A stretch of 64,000 bases of DNA from Pyrocephalus nanus (Eukaryota > Chordata > Aves > Passeriformes > Tyrannidae): NCBI GenBank assembly GCA_038380795.1, contig CM076259.1, forward strand, positions 101,915,739 to 101,979,738, written 5' to 3'. This document shows positions 32,501 through 49,219 of this stretch, piece by piece. Each line of letters starts with the position of its first letter. Position 1 is the first letter of the stretch. The position numbers and the translations under genes were made by a program. Under the pieces are notes generated by a model. That model ran no database searches, was not told where the DNA came from, and saw nothing but the letters and a program-made list of their open reading frames with translations.

Positions 32501-35017
32501 TCTTGAAATTTCTGATTTTGCTTGTTATTTCTTTTTGCATCATGATGCATTTAGAAATGCTATTGTTTCCATAGTCACTCTCACCCAAATTGCCTTCTGT
32601 CCTCATCTTCTAATCTATTCCTTCTCACTAGTTAGAGTTTGGTCTAATCTTCTCCCTTGTTTCCTTCTCTTACTTTTATATACTTTGGCACAATTTGGAG
32701 AAAGGAACAATAAGCAAACTCCCATCATCACCAAAAAAAAAAGTAATTGTTCCCTTAGAAAGATATGCTTTCCTGAACTGTCAGTTCTGTCCATCATCAT
32801 TCTGCATTGTGTCATAGAGTCAGAGCAGTATTGAATCTATAAAATGGTTTCTTATATCACCCAACAATATAGAGATAATACTGAAGTCCATTATAATAAT
32901 TTTACTTTCTGTCTTTCCACATCAAATCCATGCTGCACCCAGCCTGTAAAGCTGGGGGCTGATTTTTCAGACTATGTTAGCTCCTGACTGTGACCCAAGT
33001 TCCAATAGACGGCCCCGTAGGGAGGAGGATGCATCCTTGACCTGTTGATTCTTCCTGTGCTCAAGTGCTCATGTGCTGCCAAGTTCGTGTGTTACATTAG
33101 CACGTTTACTTCTATCATGTGGCACTTTTTTCTCTTTCTTCCCCCTCCTCCCTTCAGTCTGGGGCTTCCCACATTTTAGCTGTCCCATTTCTTCTGAGTA
33201 GCTCCTGGTTATCTTCTCTCTGTTGTTTAAACACGTGAATGAAGATTTTTCACTGGCAAGATTAATCGGATAGCTCATGTAATTTGAAACAGAAACAGAG
33301 CTGCCTATGCAGTTCTAAATATAGTAATGTTTCCAAATTTACTCAATCCCCATGTTACAAGTAATAAAAAATTCCTTTCCAGCTTTTCTCGAGCAGCATC
33401 AGTAAGGTTCGCTAGACTTTATGGGAAGAGAAATGAATTTTTATTATTATTTTGAAACAACTTTGAAATATTGGTTCCTCATCATACATGCCTTTTAGTT
33501 TATTAACTCTTGAACTTAAAAGTATATTGCAAAAAGTAACAGCCGTAAACTGTGTAATTAATAAATTTATAATTGTTTTCTATAATCACTAGTCTAATAG
33601 TACTAGTAATAATAATCTGCATCCAAATTGTTACTTCAACTTGGAGTAAAATGGTGTTCCACAAGGGTGAGTGGAACTGGGCTTCTTCACACTAAACTGC
33701 CAAACAAGATACACTTTCAGAACACTTAAAAAAAAAAAAAATTAGAACTTTACAAGCATAGTTGTGTGGGAAAGGCAATTTTGGCAGCTTCTGCAAAAGA
33801 ACTCGTAACAGAAAATGACTATTGCATTTAAGTAGCACTAATTGATTCAGAAAATAAAGTTGTACGTTGTACTTCTGTGACACTTTGGAATTTTATGCTT
33901 TCTTCATTGCTCATGCAATAATGGAAAAGCTTATAGTGATCTCAATGAAGTGAATTTTGACTGAGTTTTAATGCCACATCCCCATAAGAAAGCATTTTGA
34001 AAATGCTGTTTCTGCATTTCAGTCCCAAAAGCTTGTCTTCAGCTCTAGTAAGGAGTCTACACATGTGAAATCTTGCTGCTGAGATCTGTCAATTTTATCT
34101 CACCTTGTTGTTAATTATTTGTTTGAAAACAGTAGGAATCTTGATACCTTTTGAAAACAGTGACAAAAATCTGCCCTAGACTACTTCTACATGAACAATA
34201 CAGTAACAAAATTACTGTGGTGTTTGGCTGACATTTTATAAATAGAGGATAATGAAAACAGAAGTCTAAATTATTCCTACATCTGGATTTTCCTCTATGT
34301 GTGTGTCTATATATATATATTCAGTACTCTTCTCTCAGCTAGTGGTGATAATCGTTATGCCTTACGACAGTAGTGAAGTTTTGGTACAATTGCACATAAA
34401 TATAACTTCCTAATTTTTTTTTATTATTAACAAAAGGATGTGGAGAAAGAGTTTAATTTGGACTTGCTTTCTGATCCTAATTCATGAAGAATTGCTGTGA
34501 TTATGGTGCTAAAGCAGGTGGGAAGCCAAAACGTGTGGAGTGAGCCAAATGCAGATATAAACAGTTTTGCTGATCTTTGGTACATTCCTGCATTTTATAA
34601 TTTTGAGGGGATGACTCTTTTCTTTGCCAGATGCGGGGGAAGTGTCCTTCAATAAGAGTAATACATAATTTTTTGACCAGTTTAAAAAATTGAGTGAGAC
34701 TGTAGTAATGAGATTCAATGAAAATAGGAGTCTACTCCACCTGCATGTGTATTGTTTCTAATGTTATGAATCCTCTTCTCCAAGTATCTCAGTAGAGGTA
34801 ACAGTTCAATAGTTTACGTTGCATAATGACAGGTTGCTTTTGTCTATCTGTTTGGATCACCAAAAATAATAGCAAAACCCCACAGACTAGTGAGGAAGTA
34901 CACAAGCAAGGTAGTCATTAAAGCAGACATGCTGACTTTCACTGCTGCATCAATAAAAGCTTGCATTTCAGTAGACAAACACTTGTTAGAGAGATCATTT
35001 TGCAGCAGGGGTTGTAA

Positions 35018-39337
<4,320 letters not shown>

Positions 39338-39527
39338 AGCCCCTTATGGAAAGGCTGTGGATATGTGGTCTGTAGGCTGTATCCTGGGAGAGCTGAGTGA
39401 CGGGCAGCCCTTGTTTCCTGGCGAGAGTGAGATTGACCAGCTCTTTACCATTCAGAAGGTGCTGGGCCCGCTGCCAGCTGAGCAGATGAAGCTCTTCTAT
39501 AGCAACCCACGCTTCCATGGCTTGCGG
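39338..39527 (+). CDS. CDKL5: CDKL5 exon 9 (C-lobe, alpha-F to CMGC insert)
   Basis: This 190-nt exon (human length) has acceptor TTTACAG and donor CGG|GTAAGG. It encodes [39 protein letters not shown] and [20 protein letters not shown], ending HGLR. The DMWSVGCI block is the alpha-F anchor and [14 protein letters not shown] is the typical CDK/MAPK region. Small changes from human are KAVDM for KSVDM and PAEQM for PSEQM. Local GC content is higher than in the flanking intron, as expected for coding sequence. Confidence 0.98.
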
Positions 39528-42500
39528 GTAAGGGAAAGCTTTGTTCTTTTTTTCTTGCTTTTTTTGTTTACTCGTGCAATATTTACAGTATTGTTGTTGT
39601 TGCTGCTGTGAAAGTTCTTTTCATTTACGCTGTTCATTATCTATTGCCTCTGTTTCTCTGTAAGTATGGAATATATAGATCGTAAGGCATTCATAAGTCA
39701 AAATAAAATTCTGATGACACCAGTATATTGAGTTTTATAAATATGCTTGTTTTCCTGTTAAAAGTTGATTAAAGATTTTCTCTCATTTCTTTGACATGTT
39801 TGTCATGAAATTTACCTCTTATATCCAGTTTAGCATTACCCTGACAGGTTTACATGGTAAAGTTTATTGGCAAAGCTCTGTCAGGTCAAATTATGGAAAA
39901 CTGATGACTGCTGTCTTCAGGCTACTCCGTTGGAAAAATCTGAGCTATAGATGCTACTATCATGGCAGAAGAGCTTTCTGCCTTTTGACTTATATTTTTA
40001 GGGAGTTGATGAAGGCCACATAAGTAAAAAAGCTATTCCTACTGACAGCATTGTTCCTTTCAGGGATTTGCCCTGAAATGCCATATCATATAATGACAGA
40101 GACTCACTAGTATGAAGAATCTACTGAAGTTGGGATGTGTAATATGGAAAAATACCAGAATCAATAAATAAGTAACAGCTCTGTTATTTTTAGCAATTGC
40201 AGGTCAGTGATTGTACTAATGTTTCCTTGTATCCAGTTTTGGTTGTAATGTTTTATTAATAAAAGTTACTTGGAAAGGTGAGTTTATAATTGTGATAAAT
40301 GTTCTGAAATCATTAGTGTAAATCATACAAAGAGACATACAAAGGGTTCAGGAGACCTGAAGACTCAAGATTGGAGTTTTACTCTGAAACAGAGAAAATG
40401 TGAGAATGTGAAAGGGAATGAGTGGGGATCTAGTTGTGTTAAAACATATTAGAAGTTGCCTTAAATTTGGTTTAACTGAGGATGATAGGAAATAATTGGC
40501 TTAAGTTGTTAAGGTAATTATTTTAGGTACTGAAGAGTTTTTGTTGAGTTTGTAGACCATCAGTGAAGGATTAAAAAAAAAAAATGATTAGACAAGCATT
40601 TCTTGCAAGGTCCTATTTGTATTTCAACCTTTTTGGAACAGTGGGTTTTCTGTTTAAAAAATTTATAACCCCTTATCAGGAAAGCAATACTTTAAAAATT
40701 GTAAGCAAAATAAATTACTGCCTCTTCTGTGTTATTTTACAGCTGTGCAGTGTAATATTATTTGAATAAATGCTCTGTGGTGTTTTAGGACAAGAATGAA
40801 ATATCTCTGGTTTGTAGCTTTTAAGTACGGAAATTCAAGAAGACAGCATGGACCTAATGTGATTAGCACAAGGTTGAGAGTTATGAGTCTGTTCTCATCC
40901 CAGATCAGTGGTTTATTATTGGCCTTAGACATGTTGCTGCCTTCTTAGCCCCTTTGTAAAGTCAGGCTGCAAGTGATGATGACAGTGATATATGGCCTTT
41001 CACAGAGAGCAGTTTTTGAATACTGAAATAAAGTCTGAATAATGGCTTAAACTTCAAAAATGCAACAAAAATATTGGTTTGGAATTTGATACTCATTAGT
41101 TAATTCATGGGAAAAATTGTGCCATGTTATAAGACAATCTTAAAAGTACATTTTTCCCGAGTGTAGCATAACTTAATAGCGAAAGATTTTCTGTCGCATA
41201 GCAGATAGAAGGTATGCTGTGATCAAGCCAGTTACTATTTACAAGCTGGATCTGGTGCTGGGTATTCACAAGATAGAAACTAGCCCATGATTTTTTTATC
41301 CATATGCTTAGAGCTAGTGAATTTCTACATTCCCATAACTGTGAGTACTAGCATATTGTAACACAAGATTAAAAAAAGTCAAATGCAAACACTCCAGCAC
41401 CACATGCACATGTATACAGATGCACATTTGCAAACTTTCTGTCCTTTCTTCCTGCCCATATCCTCCATATATACATATAAATACACATATACACTCACAA
41501 AAAACATGTTTTTCCTTTCTCCTGAGGTTTAGAGAGTATTTAGTGATATCTCTTCAATTCTTTTGAGGAGGCAAACACCTATGGTATGTTGAAGGCCCAA
41601 GGACATAAAATAATATGGGATCAGAAAGTACCAATAGGCTCATGCCTCTATGGAAAATGTGAGTGGCAATGTAGGGCTGTAAATATTATTCCATAAATAA
41701 GTTATATGAAGAATCTGAACAATTCCAGTGAATAGTGACTATTGCTTTGCATGACTTCAACACATTTTCATGTTTCCCTGATCATTCTAGATATAAAATC
41801 TCTATGATTGTCATTCTACATGAAGACAAGAATATTTTGCCATTTGGTTCATGTAAAAATTGGAAGAAACATGGAAGCCTTAGTTTACCTAAGTTACTAT
41901 GTAAGATCAACATAGCAGACTTGGACTTAAAAAGATTCTCAATTATTAGTAAACCTCTTAAAAATAAAGTGAAGTAAAAAGAAAAATACAGAGACTATTT
42001 AGGAACAAACACATTCAAACTAATGTTCTTTCAGTTTCCTTTGAAGTTCATGTAAGGTAATTTATGAAAAGTAATGCTAGTACAAATAATGGGTCTTCCC
42101 AGATCTTACTGCAGCATGACCACAGCAGTAATCCTGAACCTTAAACCTTTGAGGTTTCAGCATTTTTCACTAAAAACATTTTGGAATTGTTTGTTAATCT
42201 TTGGTATTTAACTAGTACTGTATTTGCACTCTCGAATTCTTTCAAAGCTATTTTTAATCTTCTTTTTTTTCTTTTAAATATAGGTTACTTATGTTAGTTC
42301 TGAATCTATTTTTAACCTCCTACCTCTTGTCAATCATAATGCCACAAAAATCTAAGTTGATTACTTCTCACTTGAGGAGGTTTCTTGGCTGCCCTGATAA
42401 TCAAGAATACTTTCTTTGGTTGACTAGATGCTTACCCTACATCAACAGTTACTTGTTTCATTACAGCATTTGATGATGTTTCATAAACCACTAACTTTTT

Positions 42501-42619
42501 CAGTGCTTGTTTCCCATTAATTATATGCCTTGATTTACTGTGTAGTTTCTATGTTTGAAATATTTTTTTATTTATATCTTGTTTATATTATCAGTATATT
42601 TACCATGTATTTTTTACAG
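39528..42619. other. CDKL5: CDKL5 intron 9
   Basis: The intron runs from GTAAGG to TTTTTACAG and is AT-rich. It has low-complexity ACAT/TATACA text at about 41400-41510. No transposon or extra exon is recognised. Confidence 0.9.
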
Positions 42620-42700
42620 TTTCCAGCAGTCAATCATCCACAGTCTTTAGAGAGAAGATACTTGGGAATTTTAAGTGGTGTATTGCTTGACCTTATGAAG
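42620..42700 (+). CDS. CDKL5: CDKL5 exon 10
   Basis: This 81-nt in-frame exon (human length, phase 0 at both ends) has acceptor TTTTTACAG and donor AAG|GTAGGA. It encodes [16 protein letters not shown] then [11 protein letters not shown], part of the C-lobe of the kinase domain. Human has NSV where this has SGV. Skipping this exon would leave the frame open but would remove C-lobe helices. Confidence 0.98.
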
Positions 42701-44779
42701 GTAGGAAAATGTCTTTTATTTTCTGTCTGTAATATGTAGGGAAAGATTTTAAGTGGATTTCAACCTTTGTTTTCTAATATATCTTAAAAGTACCTGTGAA
42801 CTTTCTTTTGTGATATTTTGGTATCACCATTGTTTGCAGTTTTTAGTAAGACTTGGTATTTTCTAGGAATCAGGAAAATATCCCTTGCAAATGCTGGGAG
42901 AGTCTGTTCGAATGTGACTGATTTGATAAACCACACATAGTCCAGACAAAAGCATCTCCATCCTCTGCAGCACTGTGCATTCATACCAATGTACATTCAG
43001 ATGCACCGCTGCCATAGTAGTACTGGAGTAGAAGCTCTCAACCCACCATTTATTTAGATAAATCCACAGAGTATTAGGCCAACCTGAGTTGTTCATTTGT
43101 TGTTGGGTAAGCATGAGGATGTGAACAGTTGTCAAAGTTGACACAAACTCAGTTTGGGGTTTTTACCCAACACCTCATCTTGCTTCCTGTCACTCACCTC
43201 TACATAGTGTGTAATGTTGGGTTACTCTTCAGCCCTGTTTTGGAAGAAGTCAGCATGGCTCAGCTAGGATATGGTCCTGAGATATCATCTTATATGGAAT
43301 CAGGAGAAGCGAATTCCCCCAAAATGGCCAAGCACTGTAAAGCACTGTGCTATGCGTTTTTGCTGTGTTACTGGTATGACATATGTGTTGTCCTTACTAC
43401 TGTACTATAAAAACATTACCATGGTAAGCTGCTGTACAACCCTCACATTATTTCTTCCCAGTAAACTGGGAAAAAAAAAAAAAAAAGTCATAGTGTCAAA
43501 ATTTGGTTTAGAATCACAACACCACTTAAGAGGTAAAGGCAATATGGGACAAATAGGAAGTGTGGATATGGCTAATCAACTCCAATGAATTTTATGGTCC
43601 CAAGACCAACTGTACCAGTTGTCTTGGAAAACAGAGATCAGCTTTGGGATATACTTGGATGTTTACTTTCTTTTAGCAGTATTGTTATACTGCTATATAG
43701 CCAGCAGAAATCACCAAATTTGCTCTACTCTTTTCATCCACACAACCAGTTCAAATCACTTGCATTTAATCTCCTTGCCTTATGAAGACAGTCAACATAG
43801 CTTTTATCTTGATTTCATGGAGTCTGCAAAATTAGATACCTTGATGCATATAGTTGCTCATTTAGTATTATACTTTCTCCTCTATTTTCTAATTCACAGA
43901 AACTTTTTTTTCTGGCTTCATAGTTAGCTGTAGGTCAAGCTCTGGTAGCAGCCACAAAGTTGTGAAATGAAGCACTTGAATTTAGGAAAACGCAGGTTTC
44001 CAATAATTTCATTCTTTTCAGCTTTTCTGTCTGTGTTTCTCCCTGCGAGGTGAGAAAGGTCAGGAATTCTGCAGAAGAGATATTTTGTGCTTGACCTACA
44101 TTACTTAATTCAGGAGTTGGAACCTTGTTAAACAATGAGCAAACTACAAGAAGAGAACAGAGGAGACTGTGGTTAAGTTGCATGCTATAAATGCTGCAGA
44201 GACTTTGCTGTATGCCTGTCTCTTCTGCAGAAAATGGCACTCTGACACATGTCCACACTGAGTTCCTCATTATCTGCATTCCCAGGGACCTCAGGTCTGA
44301 TTACTAGATTACTGAATAACCCACACTTCAACTTATGCCAGCTAACGGAGTAATTTATGAATATATCTATTTAGAGAGCCTTTCTGGACTAGATTAATGA
44401 AGAGGCATCTATTTGACCTTGTTGCTTTGTTGCTCTGGTCCTCCACTCTCCTTCACAAATTGTGCTGGTTTGCAAGCATGCGTTAGGAGTTGGGAACTGG
44501 TTTTCTGTGTGATGACTTGGTAAAAAAAGATGTTTTCGTCTTTTTCATTTAATCTGTCATTCACTTGTCTCTCCCATTCAGCACCAAACATGAATTTTCT
44601 CTGAGCTTCTGTTTGCTACTGGAGTACTTGTAGAACCCCTTCTTTTTACCCTTGATGTTCTTCAATTGCCTTAGCTTCAGCTGGACTTTGGCTTTCCAAG
44701 GTGGCCTAACTTTTGTTCTAACACACTGCTTTTAAAGCATCCTTTGTATCCTGTCCTTGACTCTATTCTCCTGTTTTGC

Positions 44780-45665
44780 ATTTTAGTTCATTCAGAAACT
44801 CCCTGTTTAGCCAGTCTGAACCTATAAAAAATTTTGTGGTCATCTGTACAATAGGGTGCTTTTCCTGCACACTCAATAAATTTTTTGTAAAAATCAAGCT
44901 GCTCTGCTGGACACCTTTTCACTGAGGTCAGTTTTTCAGGAGATTCTGCCCAGTAATTCCTTATAGAAACTGCAGTTTGCTCCCCTGAAGTCCTGGGTCC
45001 TATCTCTGATGTTTATCTTCTGTCATTTCAGTCCTAACTGTAATCATCTCATGGTTGCTACAGCTCAGAGTGTCTTCTCTGATCAGATTTGTCACCAGAA
45101 CTTTACTGTTGGTGAACAGTAGCTCAAGTAGACTGAAGTCCTGTCCTCGGCTAATTTGCCCCTCAAGCAGCTGCACTAGGATATTGCCACCAACATAGTC
45201 TAGAAACCTCCTGGAACATGTGCGCAGTCTGGATGTCTGGATAGCTGAATAGTTGGATAGTTGATCAGGAGACTTTTCACAGAATCAATTAGATTGGAAA
45301 AGACTTCCGAGATCTTTGAGTCCAACCCATGAACTTTTGCTTGGTTTTGTACAGAGTTGTCTTCTTCATCTTCTTCATGCTCTTCAATACGTGGTTGGTA
45401 GCAAACTTCCACCACAACATCACAGTATGGAGTGTTACTCTTCTCCCTCGCCACCCCCTTCCTTCTGAAAACAGTTGTGACCATCAGTGACTGTGCCTCA
45501 GCCGTGAGCCTTGTCCCACTATTTCTCTTCGATTCCAAGCAGATTCACAACCTTGGGATTCCCTTTGAACCCCAGTTCTTCTTGCTTGTTGTCCAGGCTG
45601 TGTAAGTTAGTGTACAGGCCCTGAAAGGAAACATCTGGACATCCTCTTTTCTGAGGAGGAATGTA
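44780..45665 (-). mobile_element. Degenerate CR1-type LINE ORF2 endonuclease
   Basis: Read on the - strand from about 45640 downward, the translation follows the APE endonuclease order of CR1 ORF2: LYTNLHSLDNKQEELG (usual LYTNAHSMGNKQEELE), then DVVVEVCYQPR with an acidic run EEHEEDEED (usual DVVVGVCYRPP...EEADE), then SRRFLDYVGGNILVQLLEG (usual SRRFLECIDDNFLLQVIE), LLFTNSKVLVTN (usual LVLTNKEGLVGN) and CSNHEMI (usual CSDHEMV). Stops and frame changes break it up. The 112-codon and 143-codon - strand open frames here (45200-45538 and 45519-45950) are relics of this element, not genes. The expected GDFN.PDICW block is missing. Confidence 0.8.
45277..45345 (-). mobile_element. CR1 3'-terminal fragment inside the LINE remnant
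   Basis: 'cacagaatcaattagattgg' followed by 'aaaagacttccgagatcttt' and 'gagtccaaccca' matches the inverted 3' terminus of CR1 ('cagaatcatttaggttggaaaagacct...gatcatcgagtccaacc'). It lies exactly where the surrounding endonuclease relic should carry its GDFN block. This suggests a second insertion or a recombination product. Boundaries are estimated by eye. Confidence 0.65.
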
Positions 45666-46863
45666 GAAATCACATGTGGCCTTCTTGTGTTTTGAGCCAC
45701 TGTAGTGATGAGCACCAGAAAAAAAGGGGAAAGAAGTAGTTAACCATTCAGTACACAGTTTGTGAACTTGAGAAAGGAAGATAATGCTTATTGTGTGACC
45801 AAACTGCATAGAAATGTAGTTTGTCACTTGCTTTTTTTTTCTGAGTATTTTCCATTTTGAAGTACAGGGATCCTGTGAAGGGAAAACCAGTTTGCCTAAA
45901 TACTGCATTAATACTACAGAAATGCATTGTGTGTGTGTATGCACATGCATATATACACATAGAGTTCTTCTCTGTTAAACATACATAACTCTTAAAAAAT
46001 AGCTATTCTTTTTACTTAATAGCCAGTCAAACTTTTAACTGTGCTGACAAGTTGTGCACGTTTGAATATTCCAAGGTAAGTTTTGTATTGCTCTGTTCCT
46101 GCAAGAAACCTTTTCAACTCTACCATGATACCCAAGCTACTGTTTACAATTTTGTGATTAAATATTTTCTACATGACAATAAGTGTCTTGTTTAGAATTA
46201 CAACAGATATAGCAGAATTGTAAAGGAAATGTAATTTTGAATGCATTGTAAACAGTTAAGAGAATTTTTGAAAAATATGGGTGGACTTGAACCTTAGAAG
46301 TTAAAACCATAACTCTTACATTTGTATATTTTTAAAAATACTAACATTAAAATACAGTTTGTTTTTGTATAAAAATGTTCTCATATGCTTGTTCTGTTTG
46401 TTTATAAGGCCTGTTTCATTGTAACATTTTTTTACTGGTAAATTTAATATTTTTAATTCAAAACAACAATGTTGTAAGGTATATCCTGAAAAATCTGTGT
46501 AAAATACATATATTTTAAATGTGTATAGATATATACGTAAAACATATTTTTAAAAATTTAGGGGTTTTTTATTTTAAGCTTATTTTAATTATCATCACTG
46601 TATGTATATATATATAGCATATATATCTCATAATTATCAAGGCTGAGACCTTTCATCTCTTAAGCAGAATATAGGATTTGTAAGTGTTTATTTTGTTTCA
46701 TATGTAGTTTATTGCACCATGAAATTTTTCTAGCAGTTCTATCTAATCCCAGAAACTCTGGAGAGTAAAAAATTATCCAAATAATGTTCTAGATTTTATT
46801 ACATTTTTTGGTGATGCAAATACAGATACTAACATTTTAAACTTTGGGATTTGTTTTTCAAAG

Positions 46864-47024
46864 AACTTACTGAAGTTAGATCCAGCAGATAGATATTTGA
46901 CAGAACAATGTTTGAACCATCCTTCATTTCAAACCCAAAGACTCTTGGATCGCTGTGGAAGTTCCCCTTCGCGGTCAGCTAAGAGAAAACCTTACCATGC
47001 AGACAGCAACACGTTATCTAACAG
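46864..47024 (+). CDS. CDKL5: CDKL5 exon 11 (end of kinase domain, +3 codons)
   Basis: This exon has acceptor TTTTTCAAAG and donor ACAG|GTAAGT. It encodes [30 protein letters not shown], then [20 protein letters not shown] and LSN plus two bases of an Arg codon. [16 protein letters not shown] is the conserved end of the kinase domain and RSAKRKP opens the basic tail. The length is 161 nt against 152 nt for the human exon. The 9 extra bases give Cys-Gly-Ser between LLDR and SPSRS, in frame. The 3' phase (two bases carried over) agrees with exon 12. Confidence 0.97.
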
Positions 47025-49219
47025 GTAAGTGTAGTCTTGGCACTGTTCTCACTGACATGCTCTGCAAATGAGTGAGTTGTCGTTATGCTTACCTGCAACA
47101 TCATCTACAAGAAAAGTAGTTGTCTGACAGTTTAGACACATTGAGACACACATTGAGACTCCGTGTGCCTCACTGAGTAGAGGGAGTAGGCACAGTTTTA
47201 CTGTATTACAGCCACTCAAGCTGAAATCTTTTGCTAACTTCCTGTGTTGAAGCCGTTTCTGCATATGACAAAGAAGTTTGCTTACCCACCTTAAGAAAAT
47301 GTTAGCCTTTTTCTTGAACAACAACAGGAATTTTATGGTTTGGAAGATGCCCGAGATTCCAAAGGAATGCTCTTTTCTTTGGAAACCTACCATTGCTGTA
47401 TATGCACAAATCTGTCTAAGATTTGATATTTAAAAGTTCAAAATTCACACATATTTTTATCAGCTAAATGTCCTGAAAGTTGTGTGCATTGATCATGCTC
47501 CAAATGGGAGATGAACAGAATTTTGTCTGCAGTTGCAGTTACAGATCAGGTCTAGTCTATTTGAACTCAAAGCTGGACGTGTTTGCTGCGTGGCTGCCTT
47601 GTTGGACCCACACAGCGTCAGAGAAGCCACTCTATTTTAATATCCCAATGAACCAGGTTTACTGGTGGATAAAATTCTCCAGTACAAAAAGCCTCATGGT
47701 ATTCCTCTGACGAAAGCTTTCCTAAAGGTTGCCCTCTGAAGTATGCAGAATGTTAGTGGCTTTTAATCCTGGCCATATTTTTCTTTAGGTCTTTCTGTGA
47801 ACTTCAAAAAATTGCTCCTCATTTTAGACTTTGGGGTGATGACATTTATAATTCACTTTTTCAGAAATATACTTCAAAAAGTTTTAGCTGCCCTGGCAGA
47901 TATTTAGGATAGAAGTTTTACCATTTGACATGTAGCATCAGAAAGAAAAACCTAGATCTGTGCGAAACTTGTTGTTTAAAAGGCTTGCCTAGCTGCATGA
48001 TTTAAAAATACGAGGTTCCTTATATCTCTAAAGTTTTAGAAAATACACTTACTGCTAATTAAAAAGTATTTTAAACTGGCATTAAAATTGCTAACGCTTT
48101 AGAAACTGTAATAGAATGCATAATTAGATCACTGAAAGTGGTTGACACAAAAATCCTAGGTATAAAAATGGCTAGCCTTATCCAATTATAATTATCAAAA
48201 GGATCAACAAAGGTACAATGAGCTCTCACTTCAACCCTCAGTAATATATCTGAATTACCTTATCATAGATTTGCTACAGAAATAAGTTAATTGCTCAGGT
48301 CCATCAAGGCAAACAAGTCCATCCACAGGACTGCTCAGTCATGGCTAGTTTGCAGTGCCAGCATAAGTCCAGAAGAATACCAGAAAATCAGAGATAATAA
48401 ATCCTGCTCAAATTAATTCAGGCTGAGCATTTGCAGAATTAATTCATATCTCAGTCCGGCAATCCTAAACCCAAAAGAGCTGGAAAATAGAGGTTAAGGT
48501 TCCAGAGCATTTCAGGTGCAGCTTTGGAGATGAGTTAGTGTTATTGTTAGCCAGGAACTGGAATAGTGCCAAATTCCACAAAAATTGGGGTTCCTTAGGT
48601 AGGTTTTGGGTTTGGTGCTACAGAGCTTGCTCTGCTGCAGTGAGCTCAGGCTCATTCCATCTTTACGTCTTTACCAGCAGAATAATCTCTTTCCCCCTTC
48701 TTTCCCCTTTCCTCCCCTCTCCAAATCAGGAATACAGTAGGTAGCCTGGAGCATGGATTGTATCAGGAGTTTTTGATAGTGATGACATACATTATTGTTC
48801 TACCTTCCTTTCATATGCCAGGTGTACTTAAGATTCTTTTTAGATGGATATACAGCTAATTTTAATAAGGTAGTGCTTACCCTAGTGATGTGCACATATA
48901 GTATTTACATACATGCATAAATGTGTAAATATATGTTGGAATTTCTATGATTAGATCTGATGTCTTCATTTTTTTTTTGTCAGCAAAATCCATTAACCAA
49001 AACTGAGTTTGTCCATCAGAATATAACCGGAAACAACAATATACTAACACTTGCAGATTTTAGTGGAGCTCCTGATGCCTCAGTTGGCAGTATTTGATCT
49101 TACTGCAGTTAAATTTGGTGGGTTTAAATGGCAACTGAAATGAGTGTACTTTTTTGAAGTTATTAATACATGAATATGTAATCTGGTATATTAATTCTTC
49201 TTTATGCATTTTAATATAG
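47025..49219. other. CDKL5: CDKL5 intron 11
   Basis: The intron runs from GTAAGT to TTAATATAG. A - strand open frame of 114 codons (47049-47393) starts just inside it and resembles nothing I know. No repeats of note. Confidence 0.9.

Larger units (their letters stand above)
42701..46863. other. CDKL5: CDKL5 intron 10
   Basis: The 4.2-kb intron runs from GTAGGA to TTTTTCAAAG; the acceptor ends AAG rather than the usual CAG or TAG. Its main content is a decayed CR1-type endonuclease on the - strand (44780-45665) with a CR1 terminal fragment inside it. Other items are a poly-A run at about 43470, a TG repeat near 45930 and TATA-rich text at about 46600. Confidence 0.9.

Noticed and set aside
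45200..45950. Two - strand open frames of 112 and 143 codons as possible genes
   Set aside because: Their translations carry CR1-type endonuclease motifs (NKQEELG, VCYQPR) and frame breaks, so they are pieces of a dead LINE.
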